This document shows positions 51,864 to 60,796 of a stretch of DNA of 64,000 nucleotides, piece after piece. The first letter of the stretch is position 1; each line of letters opens with the position of its first letter. A model generated the notes under the pieces. That model did no database searches and was not told where the DNA came from. It worked only from the letters and a program-made list of their open reading frames with translations. Source of the stretch: Cauispirillum nitrogeniifigens (GTDB taxonomy: Bacteria > Pseudomonadota > Alphaproteobacteria > Rhodospirillales > Rhodospirillaceae); contig NZ_JBLOOT010000003.1 in assembly GCF_049800675.1 (NCBI RefSeq), positions 62,001 to 126,000 of the forward strand, read 5' to 3'. The position numbers and the translations under genes are program-made.

Positions 51864-52987
51864 GACCGGGGCTTTCCGGGACGCCCGGCGGGGCGGCCGA
51901 CCACCACCCGCTCGCCGCCGGACAGGCCGTCGGTGATCTGGGCCAGGACGCGGTCCTGAAGCCCCACCGTCACCGTGCGACTCTCCGTTCCCTCGCCGCG
52001 CGCCACCTGCACGGTGTAGCGGCCCGGCTCCCCGGCGGGACGCAGGGCGGAGACGGGCACCAGCGGCACGTCCTCCACCCGGCCGAGGACGAAGAACACC
52101 TGCGCCGTCATCTGCGGCATCAGGCGGCGGTCCTCGTTCGCCACGTCGAACAGGGCGTGGTAGAGCACCACGTCGTTGACCACCTCGGGCGTCGGCAGGA
52201 TCTGGCGCAGGCGACCCTGCCAGCGGCGGTCCGGGTCGCCCAGGGTGGAGAAGTAGGCGTCCATGCCCAGGCGCAGCTTGCCGATGTCGGCCTCCGACAC
52301 CTGCGCCTTGACGGTCATGGTGTCGAGGTTGGCGATGCGCAGGATCACCGGCGTGGTCTGGCGGGCGCTGATGGTCTGGCCCTGGCGGACCTCCAGGGTC
52401 ATGACGGTGCCGTCCATCGGCGCGGAAATGCGGGTATAGCCGAGGTTGGCCTCGTTGGCCTCCAGGGTCGAGCGGGCCTTCTCGATCTCGGCCTCCAGGA
52501 CGCCCAGGCGGGCGGCGGCGGCCTCGGCCTCGGCGGCGCTGGCGTCGAGTTCCTCGCGCGAGGTGGCGCGCGCCTTCATCAGCGCCTGATTGCGGGCAAG
52601 GTTCTGGGTGGCCAGCCGCAGGCGCGCCTTCTGCTCGACGAGTTGCGCCTCCAGGCCCTTGAGGGTGGCGCGGTCGGCGGCCACCTGGGCCTGATAGACC
52701 GTGGGATCGATCTCGGCCAGCAGGTCGCCGGCCTTCACCCGGTCGCCCAGGGCGACGTGCAGGGCCTCCACCTGGCCGGAGATCTGCGCCCCGACATCGA
52801 CGTATTCCAGCGGCTCCACCTTGCCCAGCGCGGTGACGCTGGTTTCCAGGTCGCCGCGCTCCACGGCCACCGTTTCCAGCGCCGCCTCTGCCGTCGCCTC
52901 GCCCCGCGAATACCACCACGCCCCGCCGGCCAGCAGCCCGGCGGCGATGACGCCTGCAACGATCGTCCTTGTCCTGACCACCTGCAT
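51860..52987 (-). CDS. macA: MacA-type periplasmic adaptor
   Basis: A 375-residue membrane fusion protein with one N-terminal helix (about 8-28), a lipoyl domain (ISGQVEALHVALGDRVKAGDLLAEIDP), a long alpha-helical hairpin (about 105-190) and beta-barrel domains. It bridges MacB and the outer membrane factor. GAGAGGG is close to the ATG at 52987. First gene of the macA-macB-nodT operon. Confidence 0.93.
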   Translation of the reverse strand: MQVVRTRTIVAGVIAAGLLAGGAWWYSRGEATAEAALETVAVERGDLETSVTALGKVEPLEYVDVGAQISGQVEALHVALGDRVKAGDLLAEIDPTVYQAQVAADRATLKGLEAQLVEQKARLRLATQNLARNQALMKARATSREELDASAAEAEAAAARLGVLEAEIEKARSTLEANEANLGYTRISAPMDGTVMTLEVRQGQTISARQTTPVILRIANLDTMTVKAQVSEADIGKLRLGMDAYFSTLGDPDRRWQGRLRQILPTPEVVNDVVLYHALFDVANEDRRLMPQMTAQVFFVLGRVEDVPLVPVSALRPAGEPGRYTVQVARGEGTESRTVTVGLQDRVLAQITDGLSGGERVVVGRPAGRPGKPRS

Positions 52988-53133
52988 CCCTCTCGCACTG
53001 ACAGCCAGAACATAGGACGGCGAAGGTGAATGCGCGATGTACGGGGGTGGAAAACGTAACCTGGGATACAGACCGCCCGCCTGCCCCGCGCCTAGTGTGC
53101 GGCGGTCAATCACCAGTGCGAGGGGTTCATCCC

Positions 53134-53658
53134 ATGGTCAAGGCCCTTACCTTCCTGACATCAACCGCAGCGGCCGTGCTGTTTTCGTTTTCCGTGCAAG
53201 CGACGACGCTCGACGACGCCGCCATCATGGCCATTTTCGATCAGGCCAACATGGCCGACATCACCACCGCCCGTCTCGGCCTGAAGAAGGCGCAGGCGCC
53301 CGAGGTCCGGGCCCTGGCCCGGATGGTCCTCACCGACCACGAGGCGGTCCAGCAGATGGGGCGCGATCTGGCCAAGAAGCAGGGGATCGTCGCCCTGCCG
53401 CCGGACGGCGACACCTCCCTGACCGCCCAGGCAGAGGCCTATGCCCGGCTCCAGGCGAAGTCCGGGGGCGAGTTCGACCGTGCCTATCTGGCCCATGAGG
53501 TGGCCTTCCACCAGGGCGTCATCGACGCCATCAAGGAAAGTCTGCTGCCGGCCATCGCCGATCCAGAGTTCAAAGCCCTGGTGACCAAGGTCCTGCCGGG
53601 CTTTGAGCATCATCTGGCGGAAACCAAGAAGGTCGCCGCCCATCTCGGGATGAACTGA
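53134..53658 (+). CDS. DUF4142 periplasmic ferritin-like protein
   Basis: A 174-residue exported protein. A signal peptide with a hydrophobic core (about 5-20) ends at VQA/TT, and the mature domain is the DUF4142 four-helix type: IFDQANMADITTARLGLKKAQAPEVRALARMVLTDHEAVQQ and YLAHEVAFHQGVIDAI, with paired His/Glu that could bind metal. Its function is not established. GAGGGG precedes the ATG. It is 26 bp upstream of a di-heme peroxidase gene. Confidence 0.87.
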   Translation: MVKALTFLTSTAAAVLFSFSVQATTLDDAAIMAIFDQANMADITTARLGLKKAQAPEVRALARMVLTDHEAVQQMGRDLAKKQGIVALPPDGDTSLTAQAEAYARLQAKSGGEFDRAYLAHEVAFHQGVIDAIKESLLPAIADPEFKALVTKVLPGFEHHLAETKKVAAHLGMN

Positions 53659-53684
53659 TCCCGCGCGCGGATCGGGAGGAAACC

Positions 53685-54989
53685 ATGACCGTTGATCTGG
53701 CGCCCGTCCTGACGTATGGCGGCCTGATGCTGGCCGCCGCCACCCTCTCGCTCGCCCTGATCGTGCGCAAGGACCTGGCCGGGGCGGGAGGCGGCCGGCT
53801 GTTCCTGGCCGGCGGGCTGGGCATCGGCCTGATCGCCTTCGGCATCAAGCTGGCGGTGATCGCGGCCATAGCCTCCTTTCCGGCGCAGACCATCGCGCCG
53901 CTGCTCGACGATGGTCCGCGCACCGCGCCCCCGCCCCGCCGGCCGTTGCCCGAGCCGACGCGGAGCCTGGAACCAGCGCCGCGCTTCTCTTCCCTGCCCG
54001 CCCACGTCCCGGCTCCGCAGGACAATCCCCCGACATCAGCCAAGGCGGCCCTGGGCGAACGGCTGTTCCACGACCCCGCCCTGTCGGCGGACCGCACCGT
54101 TTCCTGCGCCTCCTGCCATGACGTGCGCGAAGGCGCCGGCGCCGATGGGCGGGCCACGGCCTTGGGGGTCGGCGGCGCGCCGGGGCGGCGCAATACGCCC
54201 ACCGTCTTCAACGTCGCCTATCAGGCCCGCCTGTTCTGGGACGGCCGCGCGACTTCTCTTGAGCAGCAGGTCCTCGGCCCCCTCCTGAACCCTGCCGAAA
54301 TGGCCATGCCCTCGGTCGCCGCCGTGGTCGAGCGCATCGCCGCAGATTCCGACTACCGCCCGCTGTTCGACGAGGCCTTCGGGCCGGGCAGTCCGATCAT
54401 CATTGACCGCATCGCCCAGGCGCTGGCCTCCTTCGAGCGCACCCTCATCACCGCCGACAGCCCCTACGACCGCTTCGTGGCGGGCGACGAGGCCGCGCTG
54501 ACCGTTCCCCAAAAGCGCGGCATGTGGCTGTTTGACACGCTGGGCTGCGCGACGTGCCATGCAGGGCCCAACTTCAGCGGCGCCAGCCTAGTCGGTCCCC
54601 GCCGCCCCTTCCAGCAGTTGCTGGTTGACCGATCCCCGCTGGCCGCGCGCTACGGCCTGGGCGAAGACAAGGGGGCTGCGGGCGCGGGGGCGAAGGCGGG
54701 GGTGTGGCGCATCCCTTCGCTGCGCAACGTCGCCCTGACCGGCCCGTGGTTCCACAACGGCGCCGTCAGTGACCTGAGCGAGGCGGTGCGCATCATGGCC
54801 ACAGCTCAACTCGGAGCCACCCTGGAGGACAGCCCGCAGGCCAGGCTTTGGTGGTCGGCCGATAATCGCGCCTTCGCCAGCCACCAGCGGCGCCACGTCT
54901 CCCCGCGGGACGTCGCCGACCTCGTCGCCTTCCTGCACGCCCTGAGCAGCGACCGGCTTGCGGCGCGGCTGCGAAAGGACCACCATTAG
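53685..54989 (+). CDS. Di-heme cytochrome c peroxidase-like protein with an N-terminal membrane anchor
   Basis: A 434-residue c-type cytochrome. Two heme c sites are present: Cys141-x-x-Cys144-His145 and Cys288-x-x-Cys291-His292. The rest follows the CcpA/MauG family (GERLFHDPALSADRTVSCASCH, RRNTPTVFNVAYQARLFWDGR, PSLRNVALTGPWFHNGAVSDL). Its N-terminus is odd: two hydrophobic helices (about 8-26 and 39-66) and a Pro-rich linker replace the usual cleavable signal, so it should be anchored in the inner membrane with the hemes in the periplasm. It reduces H2O2 or oxidises another protein. GGGAGGA is before the ATG. Confidence 0.9.
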   Translation: MTVDLAPVLTYGGLMLAAATLSLALIVRKDLAGAGGGRLFLAGGLGIGLIAFGIKLAVIAAIASFPAQTIAPLLDDGPRTAPPPRRPLPEPTRSLEPAPRFSSLPAHVPAPQDNPPTSAKAALGERLFHDPALSADRTVSCASCHDVREGAGADGRATALGVGGAPGRRNTPTVFNVAYQARLFWDGRATSLEQQVLGPLLNPAEMAMPSVAAVVERIAADSDYRPLFDEAFGPGSPIIIDRIAQALASFERTLITADSPYDRFVAGDEAALTVPQKRGMWLFDTLGCATCHAGPNFSGASLVGPRRPFQQLLVDRSPLAARYGLGEDKGAAGAGAKAGVWRIPSLRNVALTGPWFHNGAVSDLSEAVRIMATAQLGATLEDSPQARLWWSADNRAFASHQRRHVSPRDVADLVAFLHALSSDRLAARLRKDHH

Positions 54990-55016
54990 TCCTTCTTTCT
55001 GTACGGGCGGGGGCTC

Positions 55017-55670
55017 ATGCAGCAGGCACAGGACATCTTTACCGCCGTCTCGCTGTCTGGGCGGGAGATGCTGGCGCGCGGCGCTTCCCGGCACCAGTTC
55101 GTCAGGGGCACCGAGGTGGTATCCAAGGGGCAGGCTGTTTCCGGCGCCTACTTCGTCACCGCCGGATGCCTGCGGGTGTTCACCCTGACCCCCGGCGGCA
55201 AGGAGGCCACCCTCTACCTCATCCGCCCCGGCGAGACCTGCGTTCTGGCCCTGAACAGCCTGTTCAACAACGTCCTTTATCCGGCCTGGGTGGAGGCCGC
55301 CGAGGACACCGCCCTCGTCGTGGTGCCCGGTCCCCTGTATCGGGACCTGTTCACCCGCGAGCGGGTCATCCAGGACGTGACCGTGCAGGCGCTGTCGACG
55401 ATTGTGTTCCGCCTGATGTCCGAACTGGAGGAACTCCACTCCTGCCGCCTCGACCAGCGCCTGGCCAGCTTCCTTCTCAACCACGCCAACGGCACCGGCG
55501 AGATTGCCCTGACCCAGCAGCAGATCGCCGGCCACATCGGCAGTACCCGCGAAGTGGTCGCCCGCATCCTCGGCGAATTTTCCGGCCGGGGCTGGGTTCG
55601 CACCGGGCGAGGCAAGGTGGCCCTGGCCAATGCCTCGGGACTGGCCACACTGCTGCGGGACCTTACCTAG
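55017..55670 (+). CDS. Crp/Fnr-family regulator 3
   Basis: A 217-residue regulator with a cyclic-nucleotide-like domain (about 15-130) and a helix-turn-helix (about 155-210) containing LTQQQIAGHIGSTREVVARILGEFSGRGWV. Scattered Cys at 51, 75 and 144 lie in the sensor and hinge. It follows the peroxidase gene by 27 bp and may control it in response to oxidants. It differs from the tandem pair at 40023-41443 in sensor sequence. Confidence 0.9.
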   Translation: MQQAQDIFTAVSLSGREMLARGASRHQFVRGTEVVSKGQAVSGAYFVTAGCLRVFTLTPGGKEATLYLIRPGETCVLALNSLFNNVLYPAWVEAAEDTALVVVPGPLYRDLFTRERVIQDVTVQALSTIVFRLMSELEELHSCRLDQRLASFLLNHANGTGEIALTQQQIAGHIGSTREVVARILGEFSGRGWVRTGRGKVALANASGLATLLRDLT

Positions 55671-55671
55671 G

Positions 55672-55697
55672 CAACCCCAGGCCCTGGTGCGGGGTTG
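55672..55697 (+). terminator. Hairpin after the Crp/Fnr gene
   Basis: CAACCCC/GGGGTTG, a perfect 7 bp stem around 12 bases, begins one base past the stop codon. There is no T-run. Confidence 0.5.
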
Positions 55698-55735
55698 TGG
55701 AAGGGGCGGCCCCTCTCCACGGTGCGAGGCTCATA

Positions 55736-56656
55736 ATGTCCCTCCGGTTACTGACGGCCCTCGCCGTCCTTTTGTTTTCCTCCGCGATGTTGCTGGCCGA
55801 AACCCCGGCATCAAAGCTGGAGGACCTGCGGGCCCGCGCCCTGGAGCTGGTGAACGCCGACCGCGCCGCGCACGGCCTGGCGGCGCTGGAGCCCGACGGC
55901 TCCCTGAACGTCGCCGCCCAAGCCCATGCCGAGGACATGCGCCAGCGCGACTACTTCGCGCACATCTCGCCGGAAGGCGGCACGGTCATGGATCGCACCA
56001 TGGCCGCCGGCGGCAGCCGGGCCGTGGCGGTGGCGGAAAACATCGGCGCCTGCGGCCCCTGCCCGCCCGACGACGTGCTCCAGTCCTTGCAGCGCGGCTG
56101 GATGGACAGCCCCAGCCACCGGGCCAACATCCTCGACCCCGGCCTGGAGCGGTTCGGCTTCGGGGCGGCGGGCGACGCCGCGCGGTTCATCGCCGTGCAG
56201 ACCTTTGCCGGCCCCGGCACCGCCCCGCCGGGGGTGGCGGTCACACCGGCCGACGCCGACCCGCTGGACGCCGAGGCCCAGGCCGCCCGCGCCGCCGAAC
56301 TGATCAACCAGCACCGCGCCGAAGCCGGCGCCCCGCCCCTGGCCGCCGCCCCGGCGCTCAGCGAAGCCCTCGCCGCCCAGGTGCCCGAGGAAATGCTGGA
56401 GCGCTTCAGCCTCGATACCGTGAGCGTGCCGACGACCGCCGGCCCGTGGAGCCGGGTGTTCCTGGTCGGTGGCCGCTGCGGCGGCTGCGGCACCGCCGTC
56501 ACCGCCGCCGACGTGCGCTTCTTCGTCAAGCAGTGGCTGGGCATCCCGGCCTACCGCGACGCCCTCCTCGACCCCGCCGTCAGCCACCTCGGCCTGACCA
56601 TCTCCGCCGACGGCTCCGGCGCCAAGGTCGCCCTGGCGGCGGTGGCGGGGGAGTGA
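55736..56656 (+). CDS. Secreted CAP-domain (SCP/PR1) protein
   Basis: A 306-residue exported protein. A signal peptide (about 1-21, ends AMLLA) is followed by a CAP domain (about 28-165) with AQAHAEDMRQRDYFAHISPEGGTVMDR and SPSHRANILDPGLERFGFG, whose His and Glu residues could form the CAP cavity. A second, CAP-like but diverged region (about 190-300) contains NQHRAEAGAPPLAAAPALSEALA and a CGGCG motif. Tandem CAP-like halves are unusual. GAGG precedes the ATG. It is probably periplasmic or secreted. Confidence 0.86.
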   Translation: MSLRLLTALAVLLFSSAMLLAETPASKLEDLRARALELVNADRAAHGLAALEPDGSLNVAAQAHAEDMRQRDYFAHISPEGGTVMDRTMAAGGSRAVAVAENIGACGPCPPDDVLQSLQRGWMDSPSHRANILDPGLERFGFGAAGDAARFIAVQTFAGPGTAPPGVAVTPADADPLDAEAQAARAAELINQHRAEAGAPPLAAAPALSEALAAQVPEEMLERFSLDTVSVPTTAGPWSRVFLVGGRCGGCGTAVTAADVRFFVKQWLGIPAYRDALLDPAVSHLGLTISADGSGAKVALAAVAGE

Positions 56657-56672
56657 ACAGAGATGCCGCCCC

Positions 56673-57071
56673 TCAGTCGTTCCCCGGCATCGCCGGGACG
56701 CGGGCGATGAAGCGGCCCTTGATGGCTTCGGGCCAGTCGCGGTAGGGCACCACGCCGGTTTCGGAGCGCAGATAGCCGCGCAGGTAGGCGATCAGGGCGT
56801 GCAGGCGGTCGGCCTCGGCCGACATGTCGCCGATGACGTAGCCCATGCGCCCCGGCGCCCGCAGGTGGACCGTGCAGGCCCGGCCGCAGGCCATCAGGCA
56901 GCGCATGGTGGTCAGGCGCACGCCGTCGAGGTCGGCGTCGCTGTCGAGCAGGCCGCGCAGGGCGTCGGCGAACTGGCGGCCGGCGGTGGCGCCGTCCAGA
57001 TCCTCGCCGTCCTTGCGGCGGCAGGTTTCGCAGACGATGACCTCGACGGTTCCCGGACCTTCACCGCTCAC
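56673..57071 (-). CDS. DUF1636 metal-associated protein
   Basis: A 132-residue cytoplasmic protein with the thioredoxin-like ferredoxin fold of DUF1636. Cysteines CETC near residue 14-17 and CLMACGRACTV near 58-66 suit an iron-sulfur or metal site. Members often sit beside CobW-type or cobalamin genes; here it follows a 5-oxoprolinase and overlaps its stop (GTGA), starting at GTG. It may deliver metal to, or mature, the preceding enzyme. Confidence 0.85.
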   Translation of the reverse strand: MSGEGPGTVEVIVCETCRRKDGEDLDGATAGRQFADALRGLLDSDADLDGVRLTTMRCLMACGRACTVHLRAPGRMGYVIGDMSAEADRLHALIAYLRGYLRSETGVVPYRDWPEAIKGRFIARVPAMPGND

Positions 57072-60000
57072 GACCCTGGTTCTCCATATCCTCCACCACC
57101 GGGGGTTTCTATCACCAGCACGTCACCGGGCGCCACCTCGACCTGCGCCGTCGGCCCGAGATCCCGCACCGCCGTGCCGCTTTCCAGGCTGTTGCGCCCC
57201 GCCGCGCCGGGAGCGCCGCCCGCCAGGCCGTAGGGCGGCACGACGCGGCGGTTAGACAGGATGGCCGCCGTCATCGCCTCCAGGAAGCGGATACGCCGCA
57301 CCACTCCGTCCCCGCCGTGGTGCCTGCCCGCCCCGCCGGAGCCCGTGCGGATACGGAAGTCCTCCAGCCGCACCGGGAAACGCCACTCCAGAACCTCCGG
57401 GTCGGTCAGGCGGGAGTTGGTCATGTGCGTGTGCACGGCGTCCGTCCCGTCGAAGTCCGGCCCGGCGCCGGAACCGCCGCACAGCGTCTCGTAGTACTGG
57501 TGGCGGTCATTGCCGAAGGTCAGGTTGTTCATGGTTCCCTGGGCCGCCGCCATAACGCCGAGGGCCCCATAGAGGGTATCCACCACCACTTGGCTGGTCT
57601 CCACGTTGCCGGCGACGACGGCGGCGGGATAGGCGGGGTTGAGCATGCAGCCGTCCGGCACCACCAGATCCACGGGCTTGAGGCAGCCCTCGTTCATGGG
57701 GATGTCGTCGTCCACCAGGGTGCGGAAAACATAGAGCACCGCCGCCCGGCACACCGCCAGCGGGGCGTTGAAGTTGTTCGGCCGCTGGGCGCTGGTGCCG
57801 GTGAAGTCCACCCTGGCGGAGCGGGCCAGATGGTCCACGGTGATGCTCACCCGAACCTCCGCCCCGTCGTCCATGGCATAGGCGAACGCGCCGTCGCGCA
57901 GGGTGGCGATGACCCGCCGCACGCTTTCCTCGGCATTGTCCTGGACATGGCCCATGTAGGCGCGCACCACGTCGAGCCCGAAGTGGGCGACCATGCGGCG
58001 CAGCTCGCGCACGCCTTTCTCGTTGGCCGCCACCTGCGCCTTGAGGTCGGCGACGTTCTGCGCCGGGTTGCGCACCGGCCAGCGGCCGGCCGTCAGAACG
58101 GCGACGATCTCGTCCTCCAGGAAGCGGCCGCCGCGCACCAGCGGCAGGCCGTCGAGCAGGATGCCCTCCTCCTCCACGCTGCGGCTGCCCGGTGGCATGG
58201 ACCCCGGCGAGATGCCGCCGATGTCGGCGTGATGCCCGCGTGAGGCGACGAAGAACAGCAGGTCGCGGCCGGCATCGTCGAACACCGGCGTCACCACCGT
58301 GACGTCGGGCAGGTGCGTGCCGCCGTTGTAGGGCGCGTTCAGGACATAGGTGTCGCCGGCCCGCAGGCTGTCGCCGTAGCGGCGCACAATGGCGCGCACG
58401 CTCTCGCCCATGCTGCCCAGGTGGACGGGCATGTGCGGCGCGTTGGCGACCAGCCCGCCGCCGGCGTCGAACACCGCGCAGGAGAAGTCCAGGCGCTCCT
58501 TGATGTTGACCGAATGGGCGGTGTTCTGGAGGGTGGCGCCCATCTGCTCGGCGATGGACATGAACAGGTTGTTGAAGATCTCCAGCATCACCGGGTCGGC
58601 GTCGGTGCCGATGGCGACCCGCTTGGGCAGCGGCACCACGCGCTCCAGCACCAGATGGCGGCGGCTGTTCATGACCGCGCGCCAGCCGGGCTCCACCACC
58701 GTGGTCGCGGTGGCCTCGCGGATGATGGCCGGGCCGTGCACGTCATCGCCCGGATGCAGCATGTCGCGGTCATAGACCGGCGCGTCCAGCCAGCCGCCGC
58801 CGGAATACACCCGCACGGCGTCCAGCGGCTCGGGCATCAGCGGCGCGTCGGCGGGGCGGTCCACCTCAACCTCCTCGGCGGCGGCGGAGGCGCCGATGGC
58901 TTCCACCGACACCGCCTCGACCATCAGCGGCTTGTCGGGCTGGGTGAAGCCGAACTGCGCCTGGTGGGCATCCTCGAACGCCGCGCGCAGACACTCGGGG
59001 TCGGCGTGCTGGACGATCAGCGCCGTGTCGGTGCCCTGGTAGCGCAGGTGCACCCGCTGGACCACCGTCACCGCACGGTCGGCGAACCCCTGCGCCCGCA
59101 GGTCGGCCACCGCCTCCTCGGTCAGGTCGGCGAGCGGCGTGTCGAGGTCGGTGTCGTCAAGCAGCGCCTCCACCGTGCGCTCGCGCAGCGCCCGCACGTC
59201 CGCCAGCCCCATGCCGTAGGCCGACAGCACGCCGGCGAAGGGGTGCAGGAACACCTTCTTCATGCCCAGCGCGTCGGCCACCAGACAGGCATGCTGCCCG
59301 CCGGCCCCGCCGAAGCTGGCCAGGACGTAGTCGGTGACGTCGTGGCCCTGCTCCACCGAGATCTTCTTGATGGCGTTGGCCATGTTCTCCACGGCGATGC
59401 GCAGGAAACCCTCGGCCACCGCCTCGGCCGTGGCGCCGATCTGCGCGGCCAGCGCGGCGAACTTCTTCCGCACCACGGCATCGTCGAGCGGCTGGTCGCC
59501 GCCGGGACCGAACACCTGGGGGAAGAAGCGCGGCTGGATCTTGCCCAGCATGACGTTGGCATCCGTCACCGTCAGCGGCCCGCCGCGCCGGTAGCAGGCC
59601 GGCCCCGGATTGGCCCCGGCGCTGTCCGGCCCCACCCTGAAGCGCGCGCCGTCGAAGGCCAGGATGGAGCCGCCGCCGGCCGCCACGGTGTGAATGCGCA
59701 TCATCGGCGCGCGGATGCGCACGCCGGCCACGGTGGTCTCGAAGGCGCGTTCGTATTCGCCGTCATAGTGCGACACGTCGGTGGACGTGCCGCCCATGTC
59801 GAAGCCGATGATGCGGGAGAAGCCGGCCATCTCCGCCGTGCGCACCATGCCGACGACGCCGCCGGCCGGGCCGGACAGGATGGCGTCCTTGCCCTGGAAC
59901 AGCCGGGCGTCGGTCAGCCCGCCCGACGACATCATGAACTGAAGCCGCACCCCCTCCAGGGAGCCGGCGACCTGCTCGACGTAGCGGCGCAGCACCGGCG

Positions 60001-60643
60001 ACAGGTAGGCGTCGGCGACGGTGGTGTCGCCGCGCCCGACCAGCTTCATCAGCGGGCTGACCTCGTGCGACACCGACACCTGGGTGAAGCCCACCGACCG
60101 CGCCAGATCGGCCAGGGCCTTTTCGTGCTGCGGATGGCGGTAGGCGTGCATCAGGACGATGGCACAGGCGCGGATGCCGCCAGCAAAAGCCTCCTCCAGC
60201 CCGGCACGGGCGGCGGCCTCGTCCAGGGGCCGCAGGATGTCGCCATGGGCGCCGATGCGCTCGTCCACCTCCAGAACACGTTCGTAGAGCATTTCCGGCA
60301 GGATGATGTGGCGGTCGAACAGGCGCGGCCGGTTCTGGGTGCCGATGCGCAAGGCATCGCCGAAACCGCGCGTGGTGACCAGCAACACGCGGTCGCCCTT
60401 GCGCTCCAGCAGGGCATTGGTGGCGACCGTGGTGCCCATGCGCACCACCTCCACCCCGTCGGCGGGGATGGCATCTTCCGCCCCCAGGCCGAGCAGGTCG
60501 CGGATGCCCTGAAGCGCGGCGTCCTTGTAGCGCTCCGGGTTCTCCGACAGCACCTTGTGGGTCAGGCGGCGGCCATCGGGAGCCTGGGCGATGATGTCGG
60601 TAAAGGTGCCGCCTCGGTCAATCCAGAACTGCCAGGCCGCCAT
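57068..60643 (-). CDS. 5-oxoprolinase, HyuA-HyuB fusion (ATP-dependent)
   Basis: A 1191-residue enzyme that opens 5-oxo-L-proline to glutamate with ATP, or acts on a related hydantoin. The HyuA part (residues 1 to about 690) begins WQFWIDRGGTFTDI and has GFDMGGTSTDVSHYDG and FGGAGGQHACLVADALGM. The HyuB part (about 700-1190) has LDFSCAVFDAGGGLVANAPHMPVHLGSMGE, SRGHHADIGGISPGSMP and ends with ETPGGGGYGEPG. The length matches OPLAH-type fusions, so both halves are intact. The divergent TRAP transporter may import its substrate. Confidence 0.94.
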   Translation of the reverse strand: MAAWQFWIDRGGTFTDIIAQAPDGRRLTHKVLSENPERYKDAALQGIRDLLGLGAEDAIPADGVEVVRMGTTVATNALLERKGDRVLLVTTRGFGDALRIGTQNRPRLFDRHIILPEMLYERVLEVDERIGAHGDILRPLDEAAARAGLEEAFAGGIRACAIVLMHAYRHPQHEKALADLARSVGFTQVSVSHEVSPLMKLVGRGDTTVADAYLSPVLRRYVEQVAGSLEGVRLQFMMSSGGLTDARLFQGKDAILSGPAGGVVGMVRTAEMAGFSRIIGFDMGGTSTDVSHYDGEYERAFETTVAGVRIRAPMMRIHTVAAGGGSILAFDGARFRVGPDSAGANPGPACYRRGGPLTVTDANVMLGKIQPRFFPQVFGPGGDQPLDDAVVRKKFAALAAQIGATAEAVAEGFLRIAVENMANAIKKISVEQGHDVTDYVLASFGGAGGQHACLVADALGMKKVFLHPFAGVLSAYGMGLADVRALRERTVEALLDDTDLDTPLADLTEEAVADLRAQGFADRAVTVVQRVHLRYQGTDTALIVQHADPECLRAAFEDAHQAQFGFTQPDKPLMVEAVSVEAIGASAAAEEVEVDRPADAPLMPEPLDAVRVYSGGGWLDAPVYDRDMLHPGDDVHGPAIIREATATTVVEPGWRAVMNSRRHLVLERVVPLPKRVAIGTDADPVMLEIFNNLFMSIAEQMGATLQNTAHSVNIKERLDFSCAVFDAGGGLVANAPHMPVHLGSMGESVRAIVRRYGDSLRAGDTYVLNAPYNGGTHLPDVTVVTPVFDDAGRDLLFFVASRGHHADIGGISPGSMPPGSRSVEEEGILLDGLPLVRGGRFLEDEIVAVLTAGRWPVRNPAQNVADLKAQVAANEKGVRELRRMVAHFGLDVVRAYMGHVQDNAEESVRRVIATLRDGAFAYAMDDGAEVRVSITVDHLARSARVDFTGTSAQRPNNFNAPLAVCRAAVLYVFRTLVDDDIPMNEGCLKPVDLVVPDGCMLNPAYPAAVVAGNVETSQVVVDTLYGALGVMAAAQGTMNNLTFGNDRHQYYETLCGGSGAGPDFDGTDAVHTHMTNSRLTDPEVLEWRFPVRLEDFRIRTGSGGAGRHHGGDGVVRRIRFLEAMTAAILSNRRVVPPYGLAGGAPGAAGRNSLESGTAVRDLGPTAQVEVAPGDVLVIETPGGGGYGEPGS

Positions 60644-60796
60644 GGCACCGTCTCCTCACCCAGCGAAAAAGGGGCCCAATGCTTGGATCGGCAGCCCCGA
60701 ATGTCAACGCCGCACCGCAGTTTCATTCGAATAGGAGCAAATCGCACCGTCGGGGTGTTCCACATGCGGCGAAAAAATCCTCGACGGAGGCAGCAC

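Noticed and set aside
51864..52919. N-terminal extension of macB into the macA region
   Set aside because: The frame is open, but it overlaps macA on the same strand, and macB begins at its normal N-terminus with an ATGA overlap.
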